From assembly GCA_965651265.1 (NCBI GenBank), contig CBFGRV010000025.1, positions 1 to 46,815 of the forward strand: DNA of 46,815 nt. The letters run 5' to 3'. Shown here one piece after another: positions 9,026-17,830 of the stretch. The position numbers and the translations under genes are program-made. The notes under the pieces are model-generated. The model made no database searches. It had not been told where the DNA came from and saw only the letters and a list, made by a program, of their open reading frames with translations. Origin of the DNA: CBFGRV01 sp965651265 (GTDB lineage: Bacteria > Bacteroidota > Rhodothermia > Rhodothermales > VXPQ01). Numbering within the stretch: the stretch's first letter is position 1; each line of letters begins with the position of its first letter.

Positions 9026-10522
9026 ATGCTCCACGAGAAATACGAGGCCGTGATCGGCCTCGAAGTTCATTGCCAACTGCTTACGTCATCGAAGGCCTTT
9101 AGTCCCGAATCCGCGAGCTTCGGCGCGGATCCCAATACCAACGTAGACCCCATCAGCCTCGGGCATCCGGGCACTCTGCCCGTCCTCAACGACCGCGTCA
9201 TCGAGTACTCCATTCGGATGGGGCTGGCGACCCATTGCAACATCGCGCCCCTGTCCGTCTTCGCGCGTAAGCATTATTTCTACCCGGATCTGCCTAAAGG
9301 CTATCAGATCTCGCAGTACGAGACCCCGATTTGTTATGGTGGGTTTGTCGAGATCCCTGCGGGTGAATCGGATAACGGCCGGCAGGCCACCCGGCGGATC
9401 GGCATCACGCGCATCCACATGGAAGAGGATGCCGGCAAATCGCTGCACGATCAGCATCCCACCGAGACGCTGCTGGATTTCAACCGCAGCGGGGTGCCGC
9501 TCATCGAAATCGTTTCCGAGCCCGACATCCGCACGCCTCGCGAGGCCTCGCTCTACGTACAGAAGATCCGGCAAATCGTCCGATATCTCGGGATCTGCGA
9601 CGGCAACATGGAGGAGGGCTCGCTTCGCTGCGATGCGAACGTGTCGATCCGACCTCACGGTCAGACGGCGCTCGGTGTGAAGACCGAGGTCAAGAACATG
9701 AACTCTTTCCGCCACGTCGAGCGCGCGCTGGAATACGAGATCGCCCGGCAGATCAAGATCGTGGAGCAGGGGGGCTCCATCCAACAGGAGACGCGGCTGT
9801 GGGATGCCGATCGAGCGCAAACCCGTTCGATGCGATCCAAGGAAGAGGCTCACGATTACCGCTATTTTCCCGATCCTGATCTCGTGCCGATTCGGGTAAC
9901 AGAGGAACTACTCGAGGAAATCAGGGCGGCCCTGCCCGAGCTTCCCGACGAGCGCGCGTCCCGATATCAAGAGGAATGGGGACTGCCGGCCTACGATGCG
10001 GGCGTTCTGACCGAAGAGCGCGCCATAGCCGAGTATTTCGAGCGAGTCGTCGCAGAGCTGAGAGTGCGAAACGCGAAGCTTGGTGGTTCGACAGGGGCGA
10101 AGGCCGCATCGAACATGGTGATGACGGACGTGCTGCGCGTGCTGAAGGAACGATCGATAGGTGCCGAGGAATTTCCGATCCAGGCCGATCGCCTGGCCGA
10201 ACTCGTCGAGATGCGGCTGGAAGGCGTCGTGTCATCGACGGGGGCGCAGGAAATCTTCGATGCAATGCTGGAGAGTCCGGATCGGCCGGGGGACATCGCG
10301 CGGTCGCGAAATCTGCTCCAGGTTTCCGACGAGGGAGCACTGCTGCCCGTTGTGGAAAAGGTTTTGGACGAGAATCCCGGCCAGGTACGGACGTATCTTG
10401 GCGGGAAGGAAGGGCTCATGGGCTTCTTTATCGGTCAGGTAATGCGCGGCTTCGACGGGTCTCCGGATCCGAAGTTGGTCCGCAAGCTACTTCAAGCAGA
10501 GCTTGAAAAACGGCGGTCCTAA
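9026..10522 (+). CDS. gatB: Aspartyl/glutamyl-tRNA(Asn/Gln) amidotransferase subunit B
   Basis: A 498-residue GatB, the kinase and tRNA-binding subunit of the GatCAB complex. The complex converts misacylated Glu-tRNA(Gln) or Asp-tRNA(Asn) to the amidated form. Visible hallmarks are YEAVIGLEVHCQL at the start, then FARKHYFYPDLPKGYQISQY, RIGITRIHMEEDAGKS, DFNRSGVPLIEIVSEPD, EEGSLRCDANVS and GVKTEVKNMNSFRHVERAL. The helical and YqeY-like tail domain ends with KLLQAELEKR. Length is normal for the family. gatA and gatC are not in the window, so the subunit genes are dispersed in this genome. tpiA follows 26 bases later on the same strand. Confidence 0.97.
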   Translation: MLHEKYEAVIGLEVHCQLLTSSKAFSPESASFGADPNTNVDPISLGHPGTLPVLNDRVIEYSIRMGLATHCNIAPLSVFARKHYFYPDLPKGYQISQYETPICYGGFVEIPAGESDNGRQATRRIGITRIHMEEDAGKSLHDQHPTETLLDFNRSGVPLIEIVSEPDIRTPREASLYVQKIRQIVRYLGICDGNMEEGSLRCDANVSIRPHGQTALGVKTEVKNMNSFRHVERALEYEIARQIKIVEQGGSIQQETRLWDADRAQTRSMRSKEEAHDYRYFPDPDLVPIRVTEELLEEIRAALPELPDERASRYQEEWGLPAYDAGVLTEERAIAEYFERVVAELRVRNAKLGGSTGAKAASNMVMTDVLRVLKERSIGAEEFPIQADRLAELVEMRLEGVVSSTGAQEIFDAMLESPDRPGDIARSRNLLQVSDEGALLPVVEKVLDENPGQVRTYLGGKEGLMGFFIGQVMRGFDGSPDPKLVRKLLQAELEKRRS

Positions 10523-10548
10523 AAGGTATCCATCAACGAGGTATGTAA

Positions 10549-11295
10549 ATGATTGTCGCGGGCAACTGGAAGATGAACACGGACCTGGTAACGGCCCGAA
10601 CACTGGCTCGGGACATAGTCGACGCGATCGCCGACCCCGGTCGAGTGACAGTCGTTCTATGTCCACCGTTCATAAGCCTGCACGCCGTGTCGGAGGTCAT
10701 CAGAAATGCCCCCGTCGATCTGGGTGCGCAGAATGTCCACCACGAGGAATCGGGGGCATTCACCGGAGAGATCTCCGCACCGATGCTCCGCTCCGTTGGG
10801 TGTCGCTACGTGATCATCGGTCACTCCGAGCGGCGCCAGTACTTTCAGGAAAGCGACGAGCTGATCCATCGGAAGATCCAGACGGCGCTCAGCTATGAGC
10901 TACGCCCGATCCTGTGCGTCGGCGAGACGCTCGACGAGCGCAAGGCCGGGCGCGAGGAAGAGGTCGTCCGCCGTCAGCTTTCTGGGGCTTTGCAGGATGT
11001 TGTCATCCGCGACCCGGATCACCTGGTCATCGCATACGAGCCCGTGTGGGCCATCGGAACGGGGGAGACCGCGACGCCTGAGCAAGCCCAGGCCATGCAT
11101 GCCTTCATCCGTAAATGCCTGGATGACATCTTAGACGCTTCGCTCGCGCGAGCCACAAAGATTCTGTACGGCGGGAGCGTGAAACCGGACAATGCGTCCG
11201 AGCTCTTCGAGAACGAGGATGTGGATGGAGGGCTGATCGGAGGGGCGAGCCTGAAAGCGGCCGATTTCGCTACAATCGTACGCGCAGCCCAGTAA
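10549..11295 (+). CDS. tpiA: Triose-phosphate isomerase
   Basis: A 248-residue TIM-barrel enzyme interconverting dihydroxyacetone phosphate and glyceraldehyde 3-phosphate in glycolysis. The active site is complete: the substrate-binding Lys in GNWKMN (residues 5-10), the electrophilic His in VIIGHSERR, the catalytic Glu in VIAYEPVWAIGTG, and the phosphate-binding loops LYGGSVKPDN and GGLIGGASL. The ATG follows a GAGG at moderate spacing. It lies between gatB and the first GWxTD lipoprotein on the same strand. Length matches the family. Confidence 0.97.
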   Translation: MIVAGNWKMNTDLVTARTLARDIVDAIADPGRVTVVLCPPFISLHAVSEVIRNAPVDLGAQNVHHEESGAFTGEISAPMLRSVGCRYVIIGHSERRQYFQESDELIHRKIQTALSYELRPILCVGETLDERKAGREEEVVRRQLSGALQDVVIRDPDHLVIAYEPVWAIGTGETATPEQAQAMHAFIRKCLDDILDASLARATKILYGGSVKPDNASELFENEDVDGGLIGGASLKAADFATIVRAAQ

Positions 11296-11330
11296 GCGGC
11301 TGCCTCGTATCAATCGGAAGAGGAGAGGAC

Positions 11331-12722
11331 TTGAGGCCGGCGGCATATAGCGTGATGCTGGCTCTCGGGCTGGCGGCCTGCTCCGGCTCGGCCGGGCTCG
11401 ACGCACCGGATGCGGGACGCACGGTCACGTACGAGCCGGGCGTGCCGAATTTCGACATGGAATCCATTGTGCGCCTCGAGGAAGATGATTCCGCCGTTGT
11501 CGATGTGTACCTCAGCATCCCGATGCTCTCCCTCATCTTTCTGAAGCGCGATGATCGTTTCGTGGCGACCTACGAAGGTGCGATCCGACTCGTGAGCCGG
11601 GATGTAGGCGGCGCCGTAGTCGAAGAAGCGCTGGCCGAGTCGCTGGCCGTGTCGACCTACGATTCGACCCTCAGTCATCATGCCCACCGGACCCGCACGA
11701 CGCTGCGGCCGCCGCCCGGTGAGTACGTCGTCGAAGCCTCGATTACTGACCTGGAAAGCGGATCCACCGTGCAGCGCCGGCAGGCGATCAGCATCCAGCC
11801 CTCTACTTCGACCGAGCTCTTTCTGGGCCGGCCGCTACTGGAGGCACGCACCGACGAAGGGAATTTTGAGCCCGTCGTAAGGCTCCACATGCCCGCCCGA
11901 TCGGATTCGCTCCGGGCCTCCGTGCATCTCTTCAATCTCGATTCCACTACACCTGCAGAGGTCGTCATGCGTCTGTTATCGTTCCGCAGCGACACGACCG
12001 TGGCATCGCCTCCGTTCTGGATTTCCCCAACACGTGCATCTCTGCAGTATCGCGGCGTGGATTATGGGACTACGGATACCGTACAGGTTTCCAGGAGAAG
12101 GCTGGAGCCCGTCGACCGCACGGCGATGGTCCAATTCGAGCTCCCTCGGCTATCGCCCGGAATTTACCGCCTGGAGCTCGAGGCCCGTTCCGGGCAAGAC
12201 GAGGTGCAGCGCCGTCATCGGGTGCTCTCCGTTAAGAACGCTTCGTTTCCGTCCATGTCCGCGCTTGACGATCTCATCGATGCCCTGACCTATATCGCCT
12301 TCGATGACGAGATCGAATACATCCTGGATGCGCGCGATCCCATGGAAAGGAAGCGTCGATTCGACGCATTCTGGGGCTCGCTGGTCACGAACCGAAACCT
12401 GGCTGCCAATCTCATCCGCCTGTACTACGAACGCATCGAGGAGGCCAACCTCTTCTTCACGGCCTACAAAGAAGGCTGGAAGACGGATCGAGGGATGATC
12501 TACACGATCCTGGGGCCACCCATCTACATCGATAAGCGGGTGGATGTCGAGATATGGCATTACAGCTACGGGGATCGTGACCCGGCCAACACTTTCGTCT
12601 TCGAGCGAGCCATTCGGCACGGCAATGATCCGTTCGAGAACTACATCCTTCAGCGCCGGCCGTATTACCAGTATGAGTGGAGCCGGGCGGTGGATCGCTG
12701 GAGAGAGGGAGAAGTACTTTGA
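11331..12722 (+). CDS. GWxTD-domain lipoprotein (first of a tandem pair)
   Basis: A 463-residue envelope lipoprotein. The start is a TTG at 11331, preceded by GAGGAG about six bases upstream. The signal peptide ends in the lipobox LGLAAC with Cys17. A beta-rich middle region (TYEPGVPNFDMESIV, VYLSIPMLSLIF) leads to the GWxTD domain, with DAFWGSLVTNRNLAANLI, YYERIEEANLFFTAYKEGWK and TDRGMIYTILGPP (the name motif is near residue 381). GWxTD proteins are widespread in Bacteroidota and related phyla and have no established function. The product is a paralogue of the next gene, sharing the same domain order. Its stop overlaps the TTG of that gene (TTGA). The link to tpiA upstream is probably positional only. 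Confidence 0.85.
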   Translation: MRPAAYSVMLALGLAACSGSAGLDAPDAGRTVTYEPGVPNFDMESIVRLEEDDSAVVDVYLSIPMLSLIFLKRDDRFVATYEGAIRLVSRDVGGAVVEEALAESLAVSTYDSTLSHHAHRTRTTLRPPPGEYVVEASITDLESGSTVQRRQAISIQPSTSTELFLGRPLLEARTDEGNFEPVVRLHMPARSDSLRASVHLFNLDSTTPAEVVMRLLSFRSDTTVASPPFWISPTRASLQYRGVDYGTTDTVQVSRRRLEPVDRTAMVQFELPRLSPGIYRLELEARSGQDEVQRRHRVLSVKNASFPSMSALDDLIDALTYIAFDDEIEYILDARDPMERKRRFDAFWGSLVTNRNLAANLIRLYYERIEEANLFFTAYKEGWKTDRGMIYTILGPPIYIDKRVDVEIWHYSYGDRDPANTFVFERAIRHGNDPFENYILQRRPYYQYEWSRAVDRWREGEVL

Positions 12723-14140
12723 TCGGGAGGTACTTCAGGCCCATGCGATATCCAGCCCACCTTTTCGCGATCGCCTGCATCGTCATCATGTCGGGATGCA
12801 GCGGTTCAGCGATCGTCCCCGATTCGGCGCAGAATCGAACGGCGACCTACGAGCCCGGCTCACCCAACTTCGACCTGGATGCGATTGCCAGCGTGTCCGA
12901 AGGCCGGCCGGGACTCGATATCTATCTCTCCATCCCGCACACCTCGCTTGTCTACATCCAGCAGGGGGAGGGCTATCGCGCCACCTACGATGCCCATGTG
13001 CGCATTTCGGCGACCGGAGCGAGCACGCCGATCTACCAGGAAACGTGGTCGGATACGCTGCTGTCGCAGAGCTATGAATCGACACAAAGCTTCGGTCGCG
13101 CGATCCGCATCGAACGCGTCGATCTTTCAGCGGGGGCGTACGAGGTCGAGGTTTCTCTCGAGGATGCCGAGAGCGGTGCCACAACTGTGCGGAGGCAGGT
13201 GGTGACCGTGCCCGAGCCGGAGGTCGGGCAGGTCGCCCTCAGCCAGATTCTGCTTCGCGTAAGTCGCAACGACGAGCCGACCGATCCGGCCGTTTTCATT
13301 CACATCCCGAAAGGATACGATTCACTCCAGGCCGTCACGGAGCTGTACAATGCCCCCGACGAGCTCAGCGTGCGTTTCGCGCTCATCCGATTTGCGAGCG
13401 ACACCCTGGTCGCAACGCCCCCGCACTGGTTCACACCCGCACATTTCACGCTTGAATACATGGGCGTCGATTACCAGGACCACGACACGGTCCAGGTTTC
13501 CCGGAGAACGATTCGGGATGCGGCAGATGGCTTCGAGATGGAGTTCGATCTTCCCGTATTGGACAACGGTGTCTACATGGCCGTCGTGTCGACGGAGGGT
13601 TCGGAGGATCTGATCGAGAGCCGCCGCTACTTCACGATACAGGGCGAATCCTTCCCTCGCGTCGGCACGCTCCGCGACATGGTGGCGGCACTCGCCTACA
13701 TCGCGCGGGACAGGGAGATGGATTACATAACGGCAGCGGAGTCCGAGGAAGAGTTGAAGCGGCGGTTCGATGCCTTCTGGGCCGAACGCGTCCCCAACCG
13801 GCAGGCCGCAGCGAACCTTCTCGCACGATACTATGAGCGGGTCGAAGAGGCCAACGTTTTGTTTACCAGCCACAAGGAGGGCTGGAAAACGGACCGCGGC
13901 ATGATTTACATCGTATTCGGACCGCCTGCGTACGTAGAGAATCGTTTCAACCGGCGGGACTGGTACTACTATGAGCGTGGAGGCATCGTCAGTCGCGCGC
14001 TCCCGCCCTTCATATTCCAGCGCTCCAGCGCGTATGGATTATCCGGGATGTTCGATCACTACATCCTCCAGCGTTCAGAACGCTACGAAGAAGAATGGCG
14101 CCGGCGACGCGACCAGTGGCGGGACGGACGCGTTCTGTGA
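12719..14140 (+). CDS. GWxTD-domain lipoprotein (second of a tandem pair)
   Basis: A 473-residue paralogue of the preceding protein. The TTG at 12719 is chosen because an AGGGAG at 12706-12711 sits seven bases upstream and because it overlaps the preceding stop (TTGA). An in-frame ATG at 12743 would also keep the lipobox. The signal peptide ends IVIMSGC (Cys27 from the TTG). The N-terminal block TYEPGSPNFDLDAI is nearly the same as in the first copy. The GWxTD domain has DAFWAERVPNRQAAANLL, EEANVLFTSHKEGWK and TDRGMIYIVFGPPAYVE (motif near residue 388). The C-terminus RYEEEWRRRRDQWRDGRVL resembles that of the first copy. A local gene duplication followed by divergence explains the pair; the function is unknown. 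Confidence 0.85.
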   Translation: MIGRYFRPMRYPAHLFAIACIVIMSGCSGSAIVPDSAQNRTATYEPGSPNFDLDAIASVSEGRPGLDIYLSIPHTSLVYIQQGEGYRATYDAHVRISATGASTPIYQETWSDTLLSQSYESTQSFGRAIRIERVDLSAGAYEVEVSLEDAESGATTVRRQVVTVPEPEVGQVALSQILLRVSRNDEPTDPAVFIHIPKGYDSLQAVTELYNAPDELSVRFALIRFASDTLVATPPHWFTPAHFTLEYMGVDYQDHDTVQVSRRTIRDAADGFEMEFDLPVLDNGVYMAVVSTEGSEDLIESRRYFTIQGESFPRVGTLRDMVAALAYIARDREMDYITAAESEEELKRRFDAFWAERVPNRQAAANLLARYYERVEEANVLFTSHKEGWKTDRGMIYIVFGPPAYVENRFNRRDWYYYERGGIVSRALPPFIFQRSSAYGLSGMFDHYILQRSERYEEEWRRRRDQWRDGRVL

Positions 14141-14203
14141 TGGCCCCGCGTTGCGGGAGTGACGATGCCGGTCGCTCTGCGTCGGCTGCGTCGAATTATG
14201 TCT

Positions 14204-14494
14204 CTAGTCGGCAGAGGCCGTGGATTCGCTCTTGGTCGCTTTCGAGTCTGAGGCCGAGGCGCTCCCATTTCCAGATTCGGACTTGCCAGAGGAGCTTCCC
14301 CCCTCACTCGAGTTCTTTCGGGCGTAGTCGGTCAAATAGAAGCCGTTGCCCTTGAAGATGAGGCCGGCACTTCCGGTGATGACTCGTTGAACCTTCTGCC
14401 CGGTATCGGGGCACGTCACGAGCGGATCCTCCGTAATGCGCTGTTCGATCTCGAAAGTAGACCCGTCTTCCCGTCGATATACGTACGTGGGCAT
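14204..14494 (-). CDS. FmdB-like small protein with a degenerate zinc ribbon
   Basis: A 96-residue protein starting at ATG 14492-14494. The first 40 residues (MPTYVYRREDGSTFEIEQRI, then TEDPLVTCPDTGQKVQRVI) align with the FmdB/CxxC_CxxC_SSSS family, whose members usually have two CxxC knuckles. Here the first pair is replaced by Arg and Gly (YRREDG) and the second reads CPDTG, so only Cys28 remains and zinc binding is doubtful. A short GLIFKGNGFYLTDYA segment, typical of the family, is followed by a low-complexity Ser/Glu/Lys/Ala tail. The family was named from a putative regulator of formamidase genes, and its role is generally unknown. It is convergent with the GWxTD pair (63-base gap) and lies downstream of the NagZ fusion gene. 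Confidence 0.8.
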   Translation of the reverse strand: MPTYVYRREDGSTFEIEQRITEDPLVTCPDTGQKVQRVITGSAGLIFKGNGFYLTDYARKNSSEGGSSSGKSESGNGSASASDSKATKSESTASAD

Positions 14495-14683
14495 GTCGCT
14501 ACCCTTAGTTGACAGATTGTCAGCCGTGAAAAAGAGAATGGCTGAAGACCGATGCAGATACGCGGCGCACAAAAGATGTTCCAAGTCGCACCCGGGCGCT
14601 GCCCCCGCGTGGCCTGGCTTTCATTCACATTCCGAGCCGACGAATTGTCCTCGCCTCAGACTGCGACGTGCGCCAATCTTACA

Positions 14684-17611
14684 TCAGTAAACGGTGGTCT
14701 CGAGCTCGGGCAGGTGAAGAGTCGGCGGGCCCACGATCGAACCGAAAGCGAGATCGGCGACGGCGGGGCGCACTTGAGAAATCTTGCTGTTCTGGCGTGT
14801 GGGGTAGACCCGATTGGTCAGCAGGATCACGAAAAGCTCCTGATCCGGATCAATCCAGAAAGACGTCCCGGTAAAGCCCGTGTGGCCAAAACTTCTTGGA
14901 CCAAACCGCAGTCCGGCGGAGGTGTATCCGTCCGGGCTCTTCGTGTCCCATCCCAGCGCGCGGGTACTCACGTCCGGGTTCACTACGCGGGTGAAAAGCT
15001 GTACAGTTTCCGGGTGGATGAACTGGTGGCCCCCGACAGTCCCCTTATTGATGAGCATGTAGGCGAACTTAGCCAGATCCTCGGCCGTCGAGAATAGACC
15101 GGCATGTCCGGATGTACCGCCAAGGATCCAGGCGGCCTCATCGTGAACTTCTCCCTGGATTAGCCGGTTGCGAAAGAAATCATCGAGCTCTGTCGGCACG
15201 ACCGTGGGATCGGGCGTACCCGTCTCGCGAAAGCCTGTATCGTACATCCGCAGCGGCTCGAAGATTTCTTCTCGAACAAAGGATGCGAAGTCGCGCCCGG
15301 TGATTCTCTCGGTGACGAGCATCATCGTGATCATCCCCAGGTCGCTATACCGCGATTCGGTGCCCGGTTCGTAGAGGAGAGGTTCGGCCATTATGGAATC
15401 GAGCAGCGCCTCGCGCGTGGTTACGCCCATCTGATGGAAGGGCCGGAAGGGGATGAGGCCTGCCGAGTGCGTCAGAAGATGGCGGATGGTCACATCCTGC
15501 TTTCCGCCCTGGCCGAACTCCGGCAGGTACGTAGTGACTCGCGCGTCCAGATCCAGACGCCCCTCATCGTAGAGTTTCATCGCGGCCGTTGTAGTCGCGA
15601 CCACTTTCGTCAGCGAGGCCAGATCAAACGACGAGCGCGTGGTCACCGGCGTCTGCTTGTCGTAGGTGAAGTATCCGTAGGCATCCAGCTTCACGAGGGC
15701 ACTTCCTCGCCCGATGGCCAGCGCGGCACCCGGAAAGGCCTTGTCGTCGATTGCGGAGCGGATGAGCGCATCGATGCGGTTGAGCGAATCGGAACTCATG
15801 CCCACGGCGGCGGGCGCATCGCGGCGAAGCCAGACTTGCGGAAGGTGGAGGCCTTCGCCGAAGTCGTAAAGCCCGGGGATGGAGATCGGCAGCTTGCCGC
15901 TGATCTCGGATCTGCCGTAGATGGCCTCGGCGGCCGCGGCCTGGGAAGCTTCGGATGCGCTGTAGGCCGCCAGGTAGGCTTCCGGCTGTTCGATGCCTAT
16001 GACGATGTATGGATTGCCAAACGATATCAGAGCGACCGGAGTGGGGCCCCCCAGGAGGTCGTTCAGGAACCGGAGGTTCTTATCGGCCAGATTGATGCGG
16101 CCGCTCCAGGACCTCACGTACACGAACGCGGGCACGACAACGACGTCGAACTCCGAAGCCTCACTCAGAATGCGCTCGTACTCGTCTTCGTGCGAGCGAT
16201 CGTCGAGCAGACGGGTTTGTATGCGAGCCCTGGGCGCCTGCTCACGCAGGGCCGAAGCAAAGAATCCGCCGACGGATGGATCCGCTCCATCGCTCAGCGT
16301 GATCACGAGAACGCTGGATGTGTCGTCAAGCGGAAGCAAAGAGTCCTCGTTGCGCAATAAGGTCAGGGATCGCCGTGCGATAGTGTGGCTGACGGCCTTG
16401 TGATCCTCCGTAGCGACCTTCCGGCGCAGGGTCATGATGTCGACGAAGGGATCTTTGTCCAGCCCGGCCCACGCCTTGGCACGAAGAATCCGCAACACAG
16501 ACTCGTCGATTCTTTTTTCGCTCAGACGTCCGTCACGAACGGCCTGCATGATCGTGGCTCGCGCTGCATAGGGGTCCTCGGAGAGGAGCAGCATGTCCGC
16601 TCCGGCCTCGAAGGCGCGAAGAGCCGCCTCACCCGTGCTGTAATGGGCGGTGACCCCGGCCATATCCAGGGCGTCGGTTACGATGAGGCCGTGAAAACCG
16701 AGATCCTTGCGGAGGATTTCCGTCGTCACCCGACGTGAGAGCGTGGCCGGTACGTTAGGATTGGGCTCCACCTGCGGAAAGGCGAGGTGGCCCGTCATGA
16801 TGCTCATGATGCCTTCGTTGACCAGAGCGCGGAAAGGAACCAGTTCCACCGTCTGCAGGCGGTCCATCCCGAAGGGAAGAACGGGAAGCGCGGCGTGCGA
16901 ATCCGTCTCCGTATCTCCATGGCCGGGGAAGTGTTTGGCCGTCGATATCGCGCCGCCGGCCTGGGCTCCTCGTGCAAACGCCGTAGCCATAGCCGCCACG
17001 AGATCCGGCTTCTCGCCGAACGAGCGGACGTTGATGATGGGATTGTTGGGATTGTTGTTGACGTCGGCGACGGGGGCAAAAATCTGCTGCGTGCCGAGGG
17101 CGCGCGCTTCACGCGCGGTGACAAACCCGGCATAGTAGGCGAGGTCCTCATCCCGCGTGGCGCCCAGCGCCATCGTTCGCGGAAATGTCGTCGTGTGCTC
17201 GATGCGCATCCCCGCTCCCCATTCCATATCCTGCGCGACGAGGAGTGGAATCCGTGAGCGCGCCTGTAGGTCGTTGATCAGCGTGGCCTGTTCGAGAGGT
17301 TCCCCCTGAAAGAAGGTCAGCCCACCGATACCGAACCGCTCCACCAGGTCGACGAGCTTCTGATAGGCCGGATCGTCGACGCTGGTATAGTGACTGTACG
17401 CCCTGGCCGAGAAGAGCTGGGAGACCTTCTCCTCGAGGGTCATGTCGTCGAGTCGGCTTTCAGCCCATTCCCGCGTTCCCGGCCACAGCTCGTCTTCGGT
17501 AGGCCCCGACGAAATCGAAAACGAGCTGAGGGTCAGGTATGCTGCGAAACCGGCCACGAAGAAGGTGAGCAATGCGACGACCATTGCAGGCCGGTACAAT
17601 CGTTGTAGCAT
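14684..17611 (-). CDS. GH3 beta-N-acetylhexosaminidase (NagZ-like) fused to a serine beta-lactamase-like domain
   Basis: A 975-residue fusion starting at ATG 17609-17611. An N-terminal membrane helix (MVVALLTFFVAGFAAYL) anchors or exports it. The GH3 barrel (about 35-420) has the NagZ His loop KHFPGHGDTETDSH (226-239) and the nucleophile Asp313 in VTDALDM. The second GH3 domain spans about 430-600. The C-terminal serine hydrolase (about 605-965) has the SxxK motif SLTK (666-669), YSD (755-757) and HTG (910-912) of class C beta-lactamase/esterase-like proteins. NagZ removes beta-1,4-linked GlcNAc from muropeptides; the second domain could act on peptides, esters or beta-lactams. Such fusions are known in Bacteroidota. 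An in-frame start at 17674 would add 21 non-hydrophobic residues. Cell-wall recycling or remodelling is inferred, not shown. Confidence 0.9.
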   Translation of the reverse strand: MLQRLYRPAMVVALLTFFVAGFAAYLTLSSFSISSGPTEDELWPGTREWAESRLDDMTLEEKVSQLFSARAYSHYTSVDDPAYQKLVDLVERFGIGGLTFFQGEPLEQATLINDLQARSRIPLLVAQDMEWGAGMRIEHTTTFPRTMALGATRDEDLAYYAGFVTAREARALGTQQIFAPVADVNNNPNNPIINVRSFGEKPDLVAAMATAFARGAQAGGAISTAKHFPGHGDTETDSHAALPVLPFGMDRLQTVELVPFRALVNEGIMSIMTGHLAFPQVEPNPNVPATLSRRVTTEILRKDLGFHGLIVTDALDMAGVTAHYSTGEAALRAFEAGADMLLLSEDPYAARATIMQAVRDGRLSEKRIDESVLRILRAKAWAGLDKDPFVDIMTLRRKVATEDHKAVSHTIARRSLTLLRNEDSLLPLDDTSSVLVITLSDGADPSVGGFFASALREQAPRARIQTRLLDDRSHEDEYERILSEASEFDVVVVPAFVYVRSWSGRINLADKNLRFLNDLLGGPTPVALISFGNPYIVIGIEQPEAYLAAYSASEASQAAAAEAIYGRSEISGKLPISIPGLYDFGEGLHLPQVWLRRDAPAAVGMSSDSLNRIDALIRSAIDDKAFPGAALAIGRGSALVKLDAYGYFTYDKQTPVTTRSSFDLASLTKVVATTTAAMKLYDEGRLDLDARVTTYLPEFGQGGKQDVTIRHLLTHSAGLIPFRPFHQMGVTTREALLDSIMAEPLLYEPGTESRYSDLGMITMMLVTERITGRDFASFVREEIFEPLRMYDTGFRETGTPDPTVVPTELDDFFRNRLIQGEVHDEAAWILGGTSGHAGLFSTAEDLAKFAYMLINKGTVGGHQFIHPETVQLFTRVVNPDVSTRALGWDTKSPDGYTSAGLRFGPRSFGHTGFTGTSFWIDPDQELFVILLTNRVYPTRQNSKISQVRPAVADLAFGSIVGPPTLHLPELETTVY

Positions 17612-17744
17612 GAGATCCTGGTCAAGATGAGAACAGGCCGGGCAAATTGAACTCCGAGGCGCCGGCCCTATCAATATCCAACGATAAAGTAAAGTTTCGG
17701 ATTACTCGACGTTGGGATTCCAGCGAGTCAGAAACAATCGAATC

Positions 17745-17772
17745 TTGGGAGCCTCGGGTTCGTTCGTAAACT
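17745..17772 (+). promoter_or_regulatory. Possible sigma-70-type promoter upstream of the small orphan gene
   Basis: TTGGGA (17745-17750) and TAAACT (17767-17772) are separated by 16 bases and lie about 60 bases before the ATG at 17831, in the divergent gap between the NagZ fusion and the orphan gene. The match is by eye only, and the preferred promoter sequence of this lineage may differ. Confidence 0.25.
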
Positions 17773-17818
17773 GATCGGGCATCGGACGCTCGACGCGAGT
17801 AAGGGCAGATTATTTGGC

Positions 17819-17823
17819 GGAGG
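17819..17823 (+). promoter_or_regulatory. Strong ribosome binding site of the small orphan gene
   Basis: GGAGG ends seven bases before the ATG at 17831. It is one of the clearest Shine-Dalgarno sequences in the window and the main reason for calling the following 87-codon frame a real gene. Confidence 0.65.
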
Positions 17824-17830
17824 TAACGAC

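Noticed and set aside
14141..14203. CCCGC-GTT-GCGGG hairpin between the GWxTD pair and the FmdB-like gene
   Set aside because: The stem is only five pairs and lacks a T-run; too weak to call a terminator.
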